Shown here: positions 1 to 12,438 of the stretch, piece by piece
Position numbering within the stretch: position 1 is the stretch's first letter
How the letters are laid out: every line of letters starts with the position of its first letter
Assembly: GCA_030248225.1 (NCBI GenBank)
Contig: JASANE010029459.1
Span: forward strand, 124,001 to 188,000
Length of the DNA stretch: 64,000 bases
Reading direction: 5' to 3'
From: Trileptium ribeirensis
Lineage: Eukaryota > Nematoda > Enoplea > Enoplida > Thoracostomopsidae
Made by a program: the position numbers and the translations under genes
The notes under the pieces: model-generated
Database searches by the model: none
The model's input: only the letters and a program-made list of their open reading frames with translations
Told to the model about the DNA's origin: nothing

Positions 1-279
1 ACATGAGAACATATGGTACCAGACTGGCGCCGCCTCTCTGTTTGAGATTGTCACATGAGAACATATGGTACCAGACTGGCGCCGCCTCTCTGTTTGAGAT
101 TGTCACATGAGAACATATGGTACCAGACTGGCGCCGCCTCTCTGTTTGAGATTGTCACATGAGAACATATGGTACCAGACTGGCGCCGCCTCTCTGTTTG
201 AGATTGTCACATGAGAACATATGGTACCAGACTGGCGCCGCCTCTCTGTTTGAGATTGTCACATGAGAACATATGGTAC
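1..279. repeat. 52-bp tandem satellite (about 5.3 copies, cut by window start)
   Basis: A 52-bp unit beginning acatgagaacatatggtacc recurs at 1, 53, 105, 157 and 209 with no visible change. A partial copy starts at 261 and ends near 279. The array runs off the left edge. The copies look identical, which suggests recent amplification. Short ORFs crossing it are products of the repeat. Confidence 0.95.
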
Positions 280-2861
280 AATATAATACGGTGTCGGATT
301 TATAATGATGGCTCCGCCAGCTCTGATAAGTTATTGTGGTACCAAATGTCCTCACAATGGTGTATTTGCAGATATTTTGTTTCCCAATGCGGTTTTTTGT
401 ATCAATAAAATGCATAGCCTTAATGTCAATGACGGATTTTAAATCTGTACTTGAAACGTAGTTGTTTTGAAGCACATCTAAACGGCACAATATGCTAAAT
501 CTTTAGCATATCTTAAATACAAATTTAGCCCATAAAGTTCTATTCGGTACACGTGTAACCACAATTTATTTAGCGTTTCTCTAACCTTGATAAACCCGGT
601 TCAACGCCTAATCTAAAACTATTGTACAATCGAGACGAAGAACTATAAAAATGCAATTTTATTGTAGTCATTTGCTTTATGAATTAGAAGATTGCCTTAT
701 ATCGAAACATCCACACAATAAATAGCAAATGTAACAATTTATGGGAAAAATCGACAAATTTCGGTGTAAAATTGCACTGAAATAAAGCTGCTACTAGATT
801 AAAAATTTCGGACTGTTTTCGATATTCCAGCCGGCAACACTTGTGCCTCTATTGAGAAAGTTAGTTTGGTACAAACTGGTGTGGTAATGTTTGACGTGTC
901 AAATATGAAATGAAAGTTCGATTACTGTCGTGAACAATCTGATTCTTTCCGAAATGCGCTTCTGTATGTATGTATTTCTCTATGTACTATGCTATCGACT
1001 GATACATATAGTATATAACTTTTTAGCTTTGTGATGTAAATCGCGTTGTGCTTTATTCGAGTTTCGAAAGTCATCAATTATGTCATCACTGTGCCAATTT
1101 TAGAGGTGTAAAATTCATTATTTTAGGACAACTTTAATGTCCTAAATTCATATTTAACCATTTTGCGGTCCACCGAGACCGTATTATACCGTGATCATCA
1201 ACCGGCACCTATGTGGCTTTTATGTCACGTTTACGGGCCATGTTTCATATCGAGATATATGAAAAATGACAGCTTGGTATAGCGCCTCTAATCGGACGTA
1301 GACTAAGTATTGTATGAAATATAAGTATCTTAGATTTGGTGTATAGAGAACGGGTTAGCATTTCACTTAGACCTATAAACGTTACACTGGCGGACAACGC
1401 AATGATCATGTATTAATATATTTTTGAGGTGATAGAATAATCTTGTCGCTTATCTGTTATGGCAGTAAAGTACGCTTTGTATTCATAGCCCAGCTGAGCT
1501 TAACATTTGTGTTCATTTTTGCATTCCGCCTATCTTTATGATGTTAATATGCTGTCCTAAAGACCAATATTGGAAAGTGCGTTTCTGTGCCTGTTTTTAC
1601 TGTTAACAAATTGATGGAACTAGATGAGTAGTTAGATTAAAATTGTAACGCAAACGACGTCCTTAGATTTATAGATGACAAAAAAAATGGAAAATGTCAT
1701 ACTCTTGAAAACAGCAGTGTGCATGGATTGGGTTTTTTTTGTATATTTTGAAATATATTAAATCCAAACTTTTTGAGCCACTGTTCTATGCAAATTTCTT
1801 GCGATTAGTCAGTTAATACGGTATAATATTAAAATTTTGTGGAGCGATTTACAACAGATAGCCTACACTTTAACAAGTATTCGAGAATTGCATCAAATTG
1901 TGGTAAACTGAAAAAGAAGAAAAAATAGACAAGGTAATGTCTATTGAAATAACATGATTATCATACTTACAATTCTTGCAGAAAGACATGCGTTAAAGCT
2001 AATCTCTTTGTAACTAATAAAAATTTACAAAAATTAAGGACCAAACTTGTTTGAATTAATGCACCGATCGTTGGGTTTTACAATTTAGGAGTCATATTCA
2101 AACGGAAGCCTGTTATTTGGATACATGTTTTAATAGTTATGCCCATTAATATTTGTGAACTTACTCTCGAATTTGGCATATAAATTGATCGTTTATCAGT
2201 TTACATCAATACAATAAACGTCATAGCAAGGACTTCAATCACATTTTCCATGTTAGTCGCTTAATAATTTTATATGTTGGGAGCATCGTTTATCTGTTTG
2301 AAACAAAAAACGACTCCAATTGTAAAAATTCAGTTGTTGGCGGGAGTTGAAAACACCTGAAATTCGACGCGTTAGACTACTAGGCCACGTTTAAAAAAAT
2401 TGCATTACATTGCGAATGAATTGCATTGTGATGCGAGTTTCCCAAAGAGGTATGAAACGCTGCAATTGTTCTAATCTTAGTAATTTGAGGAGGCTAGACA
2501 GTAATAGCAATAAACAGAGCTGGTAAAAAAAGTATTCAACCAATGAACCGGACCCATGCGGCACAAATAAAATACCGAATTTTGTGATTAGAGCCAGCAA
2601 AAGCACTGCAATTTAGGAAACACAGTTTGGATCACCTTTTATATCCTAGCCCACGCTTTTTTCTAATTTGTTCAACCACTAGAAAAATCTTAAAGATTGC
2701 TGCGGCAGTTGGGTAGCGTAATCAAAGATACACAGCAGCAAACGAGCAATTATTTGTGGTTGGTATTTACCTACGGTAAACCCAACGATAAATATCCTTG
2801 GTTTATTTATACACAATGTAACATAAAATATATATGTATGATTAAAAGGGTTATCTCTTGA
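280..2861. other. AT-rich stretch without recognisable genes
   Basis: I see no convincing coding region, RNA gene or repeat here. The short ORFs are AT-rich and hydrophobic, and several lack an ATG start. Confidence 0.6.
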
Positions 2862-2896
2862 GAGGACGGAACCGCGCTGGTAGCTAACCCCCGCGG

Positions 2897-3031
2897 CTCA
2901 CAGGTCGTCTATTACGTCGCAGTTATCAAGACCATAAGCTCTGCTACTCCTGCGGCCACACCAATGTTGACTGGCCCTCCCTAGGAGGCCACAGCTACCG
3001 CGCTGGCAATTTGGACATTGAGGATGCATGA
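2897..3031 (+). other. GC-rich exon-like island (candidate coding exon)
   Basis: A GC-rich island (about 2,860-3,040) stands out from the AT-rich surroundings. In this plus frame it reads 44 residues and a TGA stop, with a Leu-Cys-Tyr-x-Cys motif (KLCYSCGHTN) that recalls the N-terminal pattern of Ly6/uPAR-type domains. Possible AG acceptors lie just upstream (ctcacag). Two other readings are also open: plus about 2,862-2,980 (ends MLTGPP then stop) and minus 2,898-3,116 (contains CPNCQRGSC). The coding strand is therefore not established. This is a composition-based suggestion only, and no complete gene is visible around it. Confidence 0.22.
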
Positions 3032-3854
3032 TGAAATTTTTCGTGCTATTCCACAAACAGCTGTCACTTATGTCGGCCACTGGGCTGTCGCTGATTGGTG
3101 TAACTTTATTATACACAGGAAATGTGGTAAAATCTGTCGTCGCTGATTTGTTGACTGGATACGTTGACTCATTTTAATGTTCGACTCTGTAGACTGAATA
3201 GTTCTAGCAAAGCAGTTTCAGCAAGAGTAGTAAACATCCACCGCCTACCAATATTGACAGAATTCTGAAATAGGAGGGTATGCAAGGCAAGTCGACGTCA
3301 CACAATGTATGTTTTGCGCTCTGAGAGCTTGTGATTGACCCTGAGCTCTATGTATTAGCACAGCATTCTTTTGCTACGCACCAAAAAAAATGAGACATAT
3401 CACTTGTATATTTTAGTTATCGGTTTTATTATCGATTGATTAGGATCCTTCATTTCTTTGTAAATAGTGTGACAAAAGCTTCATCCGAATAAGAGATGCG
3501 TAAGAAAGTGTATATTAATCTACTCCAAATTATCTGAGAGACCTTAAAATACAGCGGGCTGGATTGGTGTTACGGTTGCAAAATGCCTATTATATGTATA
3601 TCGTACGAATACTAGCGAATCGTTCGATACTAGCGTACGAAGCTCGCAATCACGTTTAGTCCGCTGCTGCGGCAAAAGTGTTCATCACTGCACGAAATAT
3701 TCATTGCTAAATTTCTAACTTTGTTTGGATTAGCCTCTGTTAGCGAATAAATTTAATGTAGTGACTTCATAAACAAATCAGTCTTTTGGTCTTGTAGTTT
3801 TCAAGAAACCACTAAATTAACTTCTTATAACTTAAACGTATATCACCACTATTA
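3032..3854. other. No recognisable feature
   Basis: AT-rich sequence. A short near-palindromic stretch (cgtacgaatactagcgaatcg...) lies near 3,602-3,640. Nothing else is supported. Confidence 0.5.
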
Positions 3855-3889
3855 AAACTCAAATTCTACTAATAACCGTTAGCAAAAAG

Positions 3890-4350
3890 TGTAATTTCCC
3901 TTGAATTTTAGCGCCAGCAAAATAGATTGTTTTCAATCGCAGCGCAGTGTGTGCGAATTTTGATTGACCAAAGCGCTCGCTAACTTTATTTGAGATGGCA
4001 AAATAGGACAGTTGCTGGACGCACATTGAGTTGACTAGCGTAAAGTCGCCAGCAGCCGCTACTGTATACTTTGCTAACAGACCAATCTGAGCTGTTGCAG
4101 TTTTTGCGAACAAAGCCGTCTTAAAATTCAAATTCGACTAATTTTCGACTAAATATTTGTATCTTGTTGAAATTTCATGAATACAAAATGGCATGTTTCA
4201 TCCGCAGCGCGGTGCGTTTGCAAACAGTTTTATGCCGAAATTTTGAGTGACCAAAAATCATTCGTCCATTTTCACGGAAATAACAAAATAGGGTAGTCTG
4301 TGGGCTAGCATTGAGTTTAGTCGCACTATCAAGGTTCGCAACTTCATAGC
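3890..4350. repeat. Diverged dispersed repeat, two adjacent copies
   Basis: Blocks at about 3,920-4,060 and 4,200-4,340 share an ordered series of motifs: cgcagcgc, tttga(g/t)tgacca, gacaaaatagg-like, then ttgagttta/ttgagttga. A third related block is at about 7,860-7,950 (gacaaaataggatggttcgcggg...). The 90-residue minus ORF across 3,859-4,131 starts at TTG and is probably not a gene. Confidence 0.5.
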
Positions 4351-4524
4351 TTGTTCATTAATACTCGCTATAAGAAAATGTGTGCTTCATTGCACCCGCC
4401 TCGAGTCCTTCGACGGCGATATTAGCATGCGTCGGCTGTCTTCAAGCAACCTTTACGATGCACCTATAGCTTTAATATGCAAGTTGTGACTATCCGGGAT
4501 GCCTATTTTAAATGGCTCACGCTA

Positions 4525-4868
4525 GGATGTTCTTCCGCGGTGGAGCTCTGTAATTGTGAACTACAACTTGCGTCGATACTTTGCAGCGGGCCTGGGGATT
4601 CCTCGTCAGTATAGCTGTTTAGTTTTGCGATAAGTAGAAGAAGTCTAAAATTATATTTTCGACAGACTGTCTGTACGCAGGCTCCACGGTGCCTCGGCAG
4701 TTTAAATTTATCCAAGTTGTGGTTTTTCCCTGTTACACATGTTAAACCTCACCGTTCATTCTACGATCATCTCTGCGAAGGATGTTCTTCCATGGTCAAG
4801 CATTGTCAGTGTGAACTGCAGGTTGCTTCGACGGTTTCCAACTGGTTTGGTGATACCTCACCAGTAGC
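4525..4868. repeat. Pair of diverged paralogous segments (about 90 bp each)
   Basis: Segments at 4,525-4,613 and 4,780-4,868 both begin ggatgttcttcc and stay alignable for about 90 bp. In the plus frame they share GCSS, CELQ, AS and GD at matching spacing. In one minus frame the changes are mostly conservative (Ile/Val, Asp/Glu, Ser/Thr), but the second copy has a stop. They could be duplicated exons or an old non-coding duplication. Confidence 0.45.
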
Positions 4869-4869
4869 G

Positions 4870-5380
4870 CTTCTCTGAGATCTGCGATATATGGGGCAAA
4901 CTGGAATTGGCGGCTAAAGAGTTATACGATAGATCGAAATGACATAATGTGTTATAGCACTATTCATTAACTATAACCTAATAAACTGAACATTTAGAGT
5001 AAATCTTATTTTGGTGACGGAACTCGTCAACGTCATGCCTATAACCCACTGTATACGTTTGTTGGCATCATTTTTGAAGACTCAAATTCTGTTGTTTTTC
5101 TAAAGCCGCTGGAAAAGTTTTACACAATTTGATACTTACACGATCCCTGCGATGGCACCTTTTGAGAGTGACTTTGAACAGCATTCATTCGCACAACAGG
5201 AATCTTGACCACATCTAAAATAAGAGAGAAAACGCTTACAGCAGCATCGACAACCGCTGGATTGTACAGATTTGCCATGCTTCAACTACTGAAACGGAAT
5301 TTTTTACTTAATGGCCTTGTCTGAATTTTGATATACTCTCTTAAGATTTGTATAATGATAATTTCATACAATTACTCTGC
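4870..5380. other. No recognisable feature
   Basis: I see nothing supportable in this AT-rich interval. Confidence 0.5.
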
Positions 5381-6060
5381 GATATTATTTTGATAAAAGT
5401 TGTATAAAAATTAACACAGATACAGACAAATGTATGCCAGATAAATACTACATCACTTGTGCACCAATTTGTACTAATTATGTATGGTTATGTTAACAAA
5501 GTTGTAAGATATTTACCACAGTAAATGTGTGACACATTGTACACGATTTGTATGAATTGTAACACAGAATATATGTATATGATAATTTACATATCCTTTG
5601 TATGAATTTACACATAAGAATTATGTGCCTTGTTACACGTTACTTTGTATGAAATTACATGCAACATATGTACGATAAATTGTACATGATTTGCATGAAA
5701 TTGCATACAAAAATCTATGATTATTCGTACATAATTTAGTTTGAAATTCCATATAATAATTATATGATTTTAGATTATTAATTTTTAAGCTATATTAAAC
5801 AAATATATCATAAAATTGAAAATTAGTGAAAAAAATTGCAATTATGTAAAAGCATTCATACATTAGGTGTGTCTTATTTCATACAAATATATATTTATAA
5901 AAATTCATACATTAGACATATAAAATTTAATACAAAGATGGCCCTAGTCAACTTCTGGGGCTTCCCGTTTTGCTGCGGGAAATTTTATTTTATTTGCATG
6001 TGTGTCTTGTATAATAGACACACACTGAATTGTATTTATTTTTGCTTGCTTACTTAATTT
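5381..6060. repeat. AT-rich quasi-periodic repeat, plus relative of the B/C hinge sequence
   Basis: Motifs such as ttgtatgaaatt, tacatgatttgcatg and atatatgtat recur at irregular 40-60 bp spacing. The end (about 5,957-6,020: ggggcttcccgtttt ... tagacacaca) matches 24,899-24,950 (ggggcttcccatttt ... tagacacaca) at the outer end of module copy B. The 12.4-32.4 kb repeat family therefore also has a diverged relative here. Confidence 0.6.
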
Positions 6061-6108
6061 TCTATGAAGACTGAGTAAACTTTCTCTTTTTCGCGTTTTC
6101 TACTTTTA

Positions 6109-6720
6109 ATGGGTGGGAAATCGGAAAAACGGGAAATCTGGAAACGGAGAAATCGTATGAGGAAATTTAGAAAACGGGAAATTGGGAAACGGAGAAATTG
6201 TATCGGGAAATTGGGTAATCGGAAAATTGGGAAAACGAGAAATCGAAAAATTGGGAAATCTGGGGGAACAGGGGAAATCGGGAAACAGAAAAATTGTATC
6301 GGAAAATTGGGAAAACGGGAAATCTGGAATTTGGGAAAACGGGAAATTGGCAAACGGAGAATTTGTATCCGGAAAACAGAAATTGGGAGATGGAGAAATT
6401 GTATAGGGAAATCGGGAAAACAGAAATTGGGAAACGTAGAAATTTATCGGGAAATTGGGAAACGGAGAAATTGTATCGGGAAAACAGAAATTGGGAAACG
6501 GAGAAATTGTATCGGGAAAACAGAAATTGGGAGACGGAGAAATTGTATAGGGAAATTGGGAAACAGAAATTTATCGGGAAATTGGGATACGGAGAAATTG
6601 TATCGGGAAAACAGAAATTGGGAAACGGAGAAATTGTATCGGGAAAACAGAAATAAGGAAACTGGGAAATTGTATCGGGAAATTAGCAAATCGGGGAATT
6701 GGGAAATCGAGAATAAACTT
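6109..6720. repeat. 36-bp purine-rich minisatellite
   Basis: The clearest unit is gggaaacggagaaattgtat followed by cgggaaaacagaaatt (36 bp), most regular at 6,430-6,660 and degenerate outside. The purine-rich strand is the plus strand. Because 36 is divisible by three, ORFs of up to 207 residues (6,109-6,732) run through it in several frames on both strands. I treat these as a consequence of periodicity. Confidence 0.85.
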
Positions 6721-8084
6721 AGAATATGTTAAAAACGGTAACTTGTTAATTGGGTAACAGATAAATGTCAAACCGGAAACTTCAAAAAATGGGAGAATGT
6801 TGTGAAATCGAAAACCGAAGAAATTTTAGGAAAGTACAGTACGTAGGGAAACAAAAAATATTGGGAATTACAAAACAAAAATGTTGGAAAACGGCAAATG
6901 AAGGAAGCTTAAAAAGTTACGAAATAATAAAATGATAAAATAAAGGAAACTAGAAACTACTTTGAAAATGAACACTTGGAAAGCGCGAAAGTGGTCGTAA
7001 ATAGAAAACATAAAACTGTCAAATGCTAGGAAGTCGCACACTTGAGAAACGCAAAACTGGTACAACTGGGCAAACTCTTCGTATGAGAATGTTGCTAAAC
7101 AGAAAAAGGGAGTATTTTGGTACCAAGAAAGCTAGTTAAATGGGGAACACGGAAATGGAAAAATATTGGAAACCGAAAACGTTGGCAAACTTGAAATATT
7201 GAAAAACGCTACAATGTTGGATTGGGGGCAGCTGGAAAATACCTGGAAACGGTAGACAATGAAAATGGAAAACATTTGGAAAAGTAAAACTTTAGAAACG
7301 GGAACATTTTGGAAACTGAAACTACAAAGCGCAGGAAGCCGGGAAAATATTAGGTTGTCGGCATATGGACAACGCTGGACTGTAGATAAATTAAAACAAA
7401 GAAACGGCAAATATTGTTAAGGATGTTAGACACTTGGGAAAGGAAAAGGTGTTAGAAACCAGAAACTCTGGAAATGGGAAAGATATAGGGGACAAAACGG
7501 GAAAATTTTTGCGTAAACTATTTGCGAACACAGCGCTCGCGATTTAAATCTAGCAATTATGTGTTCGCGAAAAATTCAAGTAAAACTACCCAAATTTCTT
7601 GAGAACGAAAATTTGTCGATTTGATTGTGACGTCAGTTTTCCATTAAATTTGTTAGCGAACACTGAATAATCCAAATTTATTAATTAAGTTAATATCCAA
7701 AATTGATTAATTAATCCATTATTCATTAAGGAACAGAATTTCTGCTAATTGAAATCGTCGAAATACTGTTCTGACATAAGGTCAAATTTCTGGCACTTGA
7801 ATTCGATTTTGCCAATTTTCGGTTATTGAAAAACCGAGTGAAATTAAGCCTTTTTCCGTAACAAGGGTTTGCGATTCGATATCGGTAATGACAAAATAGG
7901 ATGGTTCGCGGGGTCACCTTAAGTTTAATCACGCATTAAACTAGGATCTTGGGAAGCAAGAAATGGTCAGGAACGGGTAAATGTTGGGAAACGGTAAACT
8001 TAAACGTAAAAAAATGCCAGAAAATGAAAGCTTAGGAGAACAGGTAAATGTTGAGAAATCGGAAATTTTGGCACTGTGATTTTT
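6721..8084. repeat. Degenerate purine-rich (ggaaa-type) tract
   Basis: The plus strand continues with loosely repeated ggaaa, gggaaa, ttggaaa and acgggaaa blocks, a decayed continuation of the 36-bp array. Similar sequence recurs at 12,180-12,600. A hairpin (gcgaacaca ... tgtgttcgc) lies near 7,525-7,570. No coding content is supported. Confidence 0.6.
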
Positions 8085-10185
8085 TTTCTAGAAATCAATT
8101 TTTCAAATTTGGTCATGTTATTAATGTGTTTGTGAAAGCAAGCGAGTGTTTTAGATTGTAAATCTGCCAAATACGACTGTGTTATCTAGAGTTCCACTGG
8201 ACCAAATTATAATGTTTAAAAGGGTGTCATGGGTTTTATGTTCTACGAACTTGATTTTTAGTCATTTGTTTATGTATCGCGTCAATCCATCAAGCACATA
8301 TTCGGTTTTTCGGTAAGTTGATTGCGACAATTTGCTTATCTACAATTCGCCACGTATGGTTCATGCCTTTTCCAGTGGTTTTAAATATGTTTAGGGTCGA
8401 TGAACAGGATTTGTAAAATATAATCTGTCTTCGGTTGTTTGGTTACGCATTGCGTCCTAAGCATCAAGCATGTTCCATATACATCATCATCGACATCTAC
8501 AAGTTTTCGGAACAATACTTTTTGTGGTAAATCTCGCAGGACCGCTGCGAGCCTGAATATGGTACGGTGATCTTGTTCTACAGATCAGTTTTTCAAATTT
8601 CGTCAAACTTGATTTCAAGAATTGTGTAATCTTTCTTCATTTGTTAGATTATTTATCACGTGCAGGATATCAAGCATTGTATATAATTATATGTTTCGGT
8701 AGGTTGAATACGACAATGTGGTTATCCACAATCCGCCATGTATACTTAATGCCATTTCCAGGGCTTTTAAATGTGTTTAGGGTCGATGAACACGATTTCC
8801 AGAATATAGTGTGTCTTCGATTGCTGGGTTATGCATTGCGTGCTAGGCATCAAGCATGGTCCATATATATGTTTTAGTACACTGAATACAATCATCGAGA
8901 TCTAAATGTTTTCGGAACAATACTTTTTGTGGTAAATCTCGCAGAACCGCTGCGAGCCTGAATATGGTACGGTGATCTTGTTCTACAGATCAATTTTCAA
9001 ATTTCATCAAACTTGATTTCAAGAATTGTGTAGTCTGTCTTCATTTGTTAGATTATTTATCACGTGCAGGATATCAAGCATTATATATTTTATATTTTTC
9101 GGTAGGCTGAATACGACAATGTGGTCATCTACTATGCGCCACGTATACTTAATGCCATTTCCAGGGTTTTAAATGTATTTAGGGTCGATGAACACGATGT
9201 CCAGCATATAGTCTGTCTTCGATTGCTGGGTTATGCATTGCGTGCTAGGCATCAAGCATGGTTCATATATATGTTTTAGTACACTGCATACAATCATCGA
9301 TATCTGCAACTCTTCAGAGCAATACTTTTTGTGGGACCTCTCCTAGAGCCGCTGCGATCCTGAATACAGTATCGTGATCTTTTTGTTGAAATAAAATTTT
9401 CAAATTTCGTCAAACTTTATTTCCAGATTTGTGTTGTCTGTCTTCATTTGTGAGGTTATGTATCGTGTGCAGACCACCAACCGTAGTGTATATATTATAT
9501 TTTTCGGTATGCTCAGTACGACAATTTGGTTATCTATAATCCTCTATGAATAGTTCATGCTTTTTACATGGGTTTTAAATGCGTTTAGGGCAAATGAACA
9601 GGATTTCTAGAACATAGTCTGTGTTCGGTTATTTGGTTACCCATTGCGTGCTAAGCATTAGGCATGTTCCCTATACAATCATCGACATCTACAACTTTTC
9701 GGAACAATACTTTTTGTAGGGCCTCTCCCTGGATCGCTGCGAGCCTGAATATATATGACGGTGCGGTGATATTTTTCTAGAAACCAATTTTTCAAATTTC
9801 GCAACGTTATTAATTATTAATGTGTTTTTGAATTAAAGCGAGTGTTTGTGAATTGAAGCGAGTATTTTACGTTATAAATATGCCAAATGCGACTGTTTTA
9901 TCTAGAGTCCGACTGGACCATATTATGCCGTTTAAACGTGTTTCAGGGGTTTTACGTTCGACGAACTTGATTTCCAGAATTGTGTAGTCGGTTTTCGCCG
10001 CCACCAATAGTTCATACCTTTTCCAGGGATTCTAAATGTGTTTAGGGTTGATGAACACAATTTCAAACTATGGTCTCTGTTCGGTTGCTGGGTTATGTAT
10101 TGGGAACTATACATCAAGAATTGTCCATATATATCATTTAGTACACTGAATACAGTCATCGAGATGTACAACTTTTCAGAAGACG
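8085..10185 (+). repeat. Left half of a fold-back repeat array (about 390-450 bp units)
   Basis: A segment containing tttagggtcgatgaaca recurs near 8,390, 8,775, 9,180, 9,590 and 10,040. Each copy is embedded in a longer conserved unit (ttcggaacaatactttttg, cgctgcgagcctgaatat, gttatgcattgcgtgctagg). Spacing is roughly 390-450 bp and copies are diverged. After about 10,185 the same units appear in reverse complement, so the whole acts as one long inverted repeat. Short ORFs here repeat from unit to unit and are not genes. Confidence 0.85.
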
Positions 10186-12000
10186 AAATTTAAAAAATTG
10201 ATTTCTACAACAAGATTACCGTACCATATTCAGGCTCGCATGGGAGAAGTACCACAAATGTATTCTAAAAAGTTGTAGATCTCGATGACTGTATTCAGTG
10301 TTATATTACATATTTAATTATATTCAGTGTTCTAAAACATATATATACCATACTTTATGCCTAGCACACAATGAATAACCCAACAATAGAAGACATACTA
10401 AATTCTGGAAATCGTATTCATCGCCCCTAAACCCACTGAAAACCACTGAAAAATGTGTGAACTATTCGTGGTGGACAGTTTATTACCAAATTGTCGTATT
10501 CGGCGTAGCGAAAAACTGATAGCCTGCACCCGATACATAACCTAACAAGTGAAGACAAATTACACACTTCTGGAAATCAAGTTTGTCAAACGTAAAACCC
10601 TGAAAACATTTTAAACGGTATAATATGGTCCAGTCCGACTCTAGATACGTAAAACACCTGAAACCTTTTTAAACGGTATGGTCCAGTCGTACTCTAGATA
10701 ACACATCCGTATCTGGCAGATTTATAACATAAAACACTTGCTTCAATTCACAAACATATTAATAACATGACGAAATTTGAAAAATTCATTTGTTGAACAA
10801 CATCACCATACCATATTCAGGCTCGCAGCGGCCCTGGGAGAAGTACCATAAAAAGTATTGTTCTGAAAAGTTGTAGATCTCGATTATTCAGTGTACTAAA
10901 TCATATATATGGATCATGCTTGGTGTTTAGCACGCAATGCGTAACCCAACAACCGAAGACAGACTATATTCTGGAAATCGTGTTCATCGACCCCAGACCC
11001 ATTGAAAACCTCTGAAAAAGGCATTCACCATATGAGGCAGATTGTAGATAACCATATTATCGTATTGAGCATACCGAAAAATATAATATACACTATGGTT
11101 GATGCACACGAAACATAACCTAACCAATGAAGACAGACAACACAATTCTGGAAATAAAGTTTGACGAAATTTGAAAAATTTATTTCAAGAAAAAGATTAT
11201 AGTATCATATTCAGGCTCACAGCGGCCCTGAGAGAGGTCCCACAACAAGTATTTTTCTGAAAAGTTGTAGATCGCGATGATTGTATTCAGCGTCCTTAAA
11301 ATATATATAGATCATTCTTGATGTCGAGCACGCAATACATAACCCAGCAAAAGAAAACAGACTATATTCTAGAAATCGTGTTCATTGACCCTAAGCCAAT
11401 TTAAAACCGCTGGAAAATGCATGAACTATTCGTGGCGGATTGTAGATAACCAAATAGTCGTATTCAGCATACCGAAAAATATAATATACACTATGTTTGA
11501 TGGCCTGCACACGATACATAACCTATCAAATGAAAACATACAACACAATTCTGGAAATCAAGTTTGACGAAATTCGAAAAATTTATTTCTAGAAAAATAT
11601 ACCGTATCATATTCAGGCTCGCAGGAGCCCTGAGAGATGTCCCACAAAAAAGTATTGTTCTGAAAAGTTTCAAATCGCGATGATTGTATTCATCGTACTA
11701 AAACATATATAGATCATTCTTGATGTCGAGCACGCAATACATAACCCAGCAAAAGAAAACAGACAATATTTTGAAAATCGTGTTCAATGACGCTAAACCA
11801 ATTTATAACCGCTGGAAAAGACATGAAGTGTTCGTGGCGGATTGTAGATAACCTCATTGTCGTATTGAGCATACCGAAAAATGTAATATACACTATGGTT
11901 GATGGCCTGCACACGATACGTAACCTAACAAATGAAGACAGACTACACAATTCTGCAATTAAAGTTCGTCGACCGTAAAACACCTAAAAACCCTTTATTA
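10186..12000 (-). repeat. Right half of the fold-back array (inverted units)
   Basis: The reverse complement of the preceding units begins at about 10,186 (cgaaatttaaaaaattgatttc) and continues to about 12,000, with anchor segments near 10,420, 10,980, 11,385 and 11,785. Divergence between the halves is visible by eye, so this inversion is old compared with the 12.4-32.4 kb palindrome. No transposase ORF was found. Confidence 0.85.
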
Positions 12001-12438
12001 AAATCTAAAATAAAAGTTAGTTATTTAAAGTAATATTTTCAGCCTAAAATTATAGCCTTACAGCCGTCAGCGTGTCCATTTCGCGATTGCTCGATGTTAC
12101 AATATAAAATGCAAAACCGATATTACAAGCCCCCTGGGAAGAGCCAACCCCTAGTTCTATATATTGGTAATAAGGTGGATTCAAGGCTAAGGAAAACTGG
12201 TTAAACAAAGGATCTCGGACTACAGGAAATACTGGAAAACAGCTAAAGTGGCGAAACGACACAATATTTGGAAACACTGAAGTACGAAAATGGAGAAATG
12301 TGGGGGAAATGCTGAAACACGAAACTGTGTAGAAATCATAGTATTGGGAAATGGAAAATGTTGAAAAACAGGGTAGTTCTTAAAATGGAAATGTGAACCT
12401 TGGAGAGCAAAAAAGTATTTTCATAAATTCTCATTTTC
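12001..12438. other. Spacer with degenerate ggaaa-type purine repeats
   Basis: Loosely repetitive ggaaa motifs similar to 6.7-8.1 kb. No gene seen. Confidence 0.5.

Noticed and set aside
6109..6732. 207-residue Lys/Arg-rich ORF
   Set aside because: Product of the 36-bp purine-rich repeat; equally open frames exist on the other strand.
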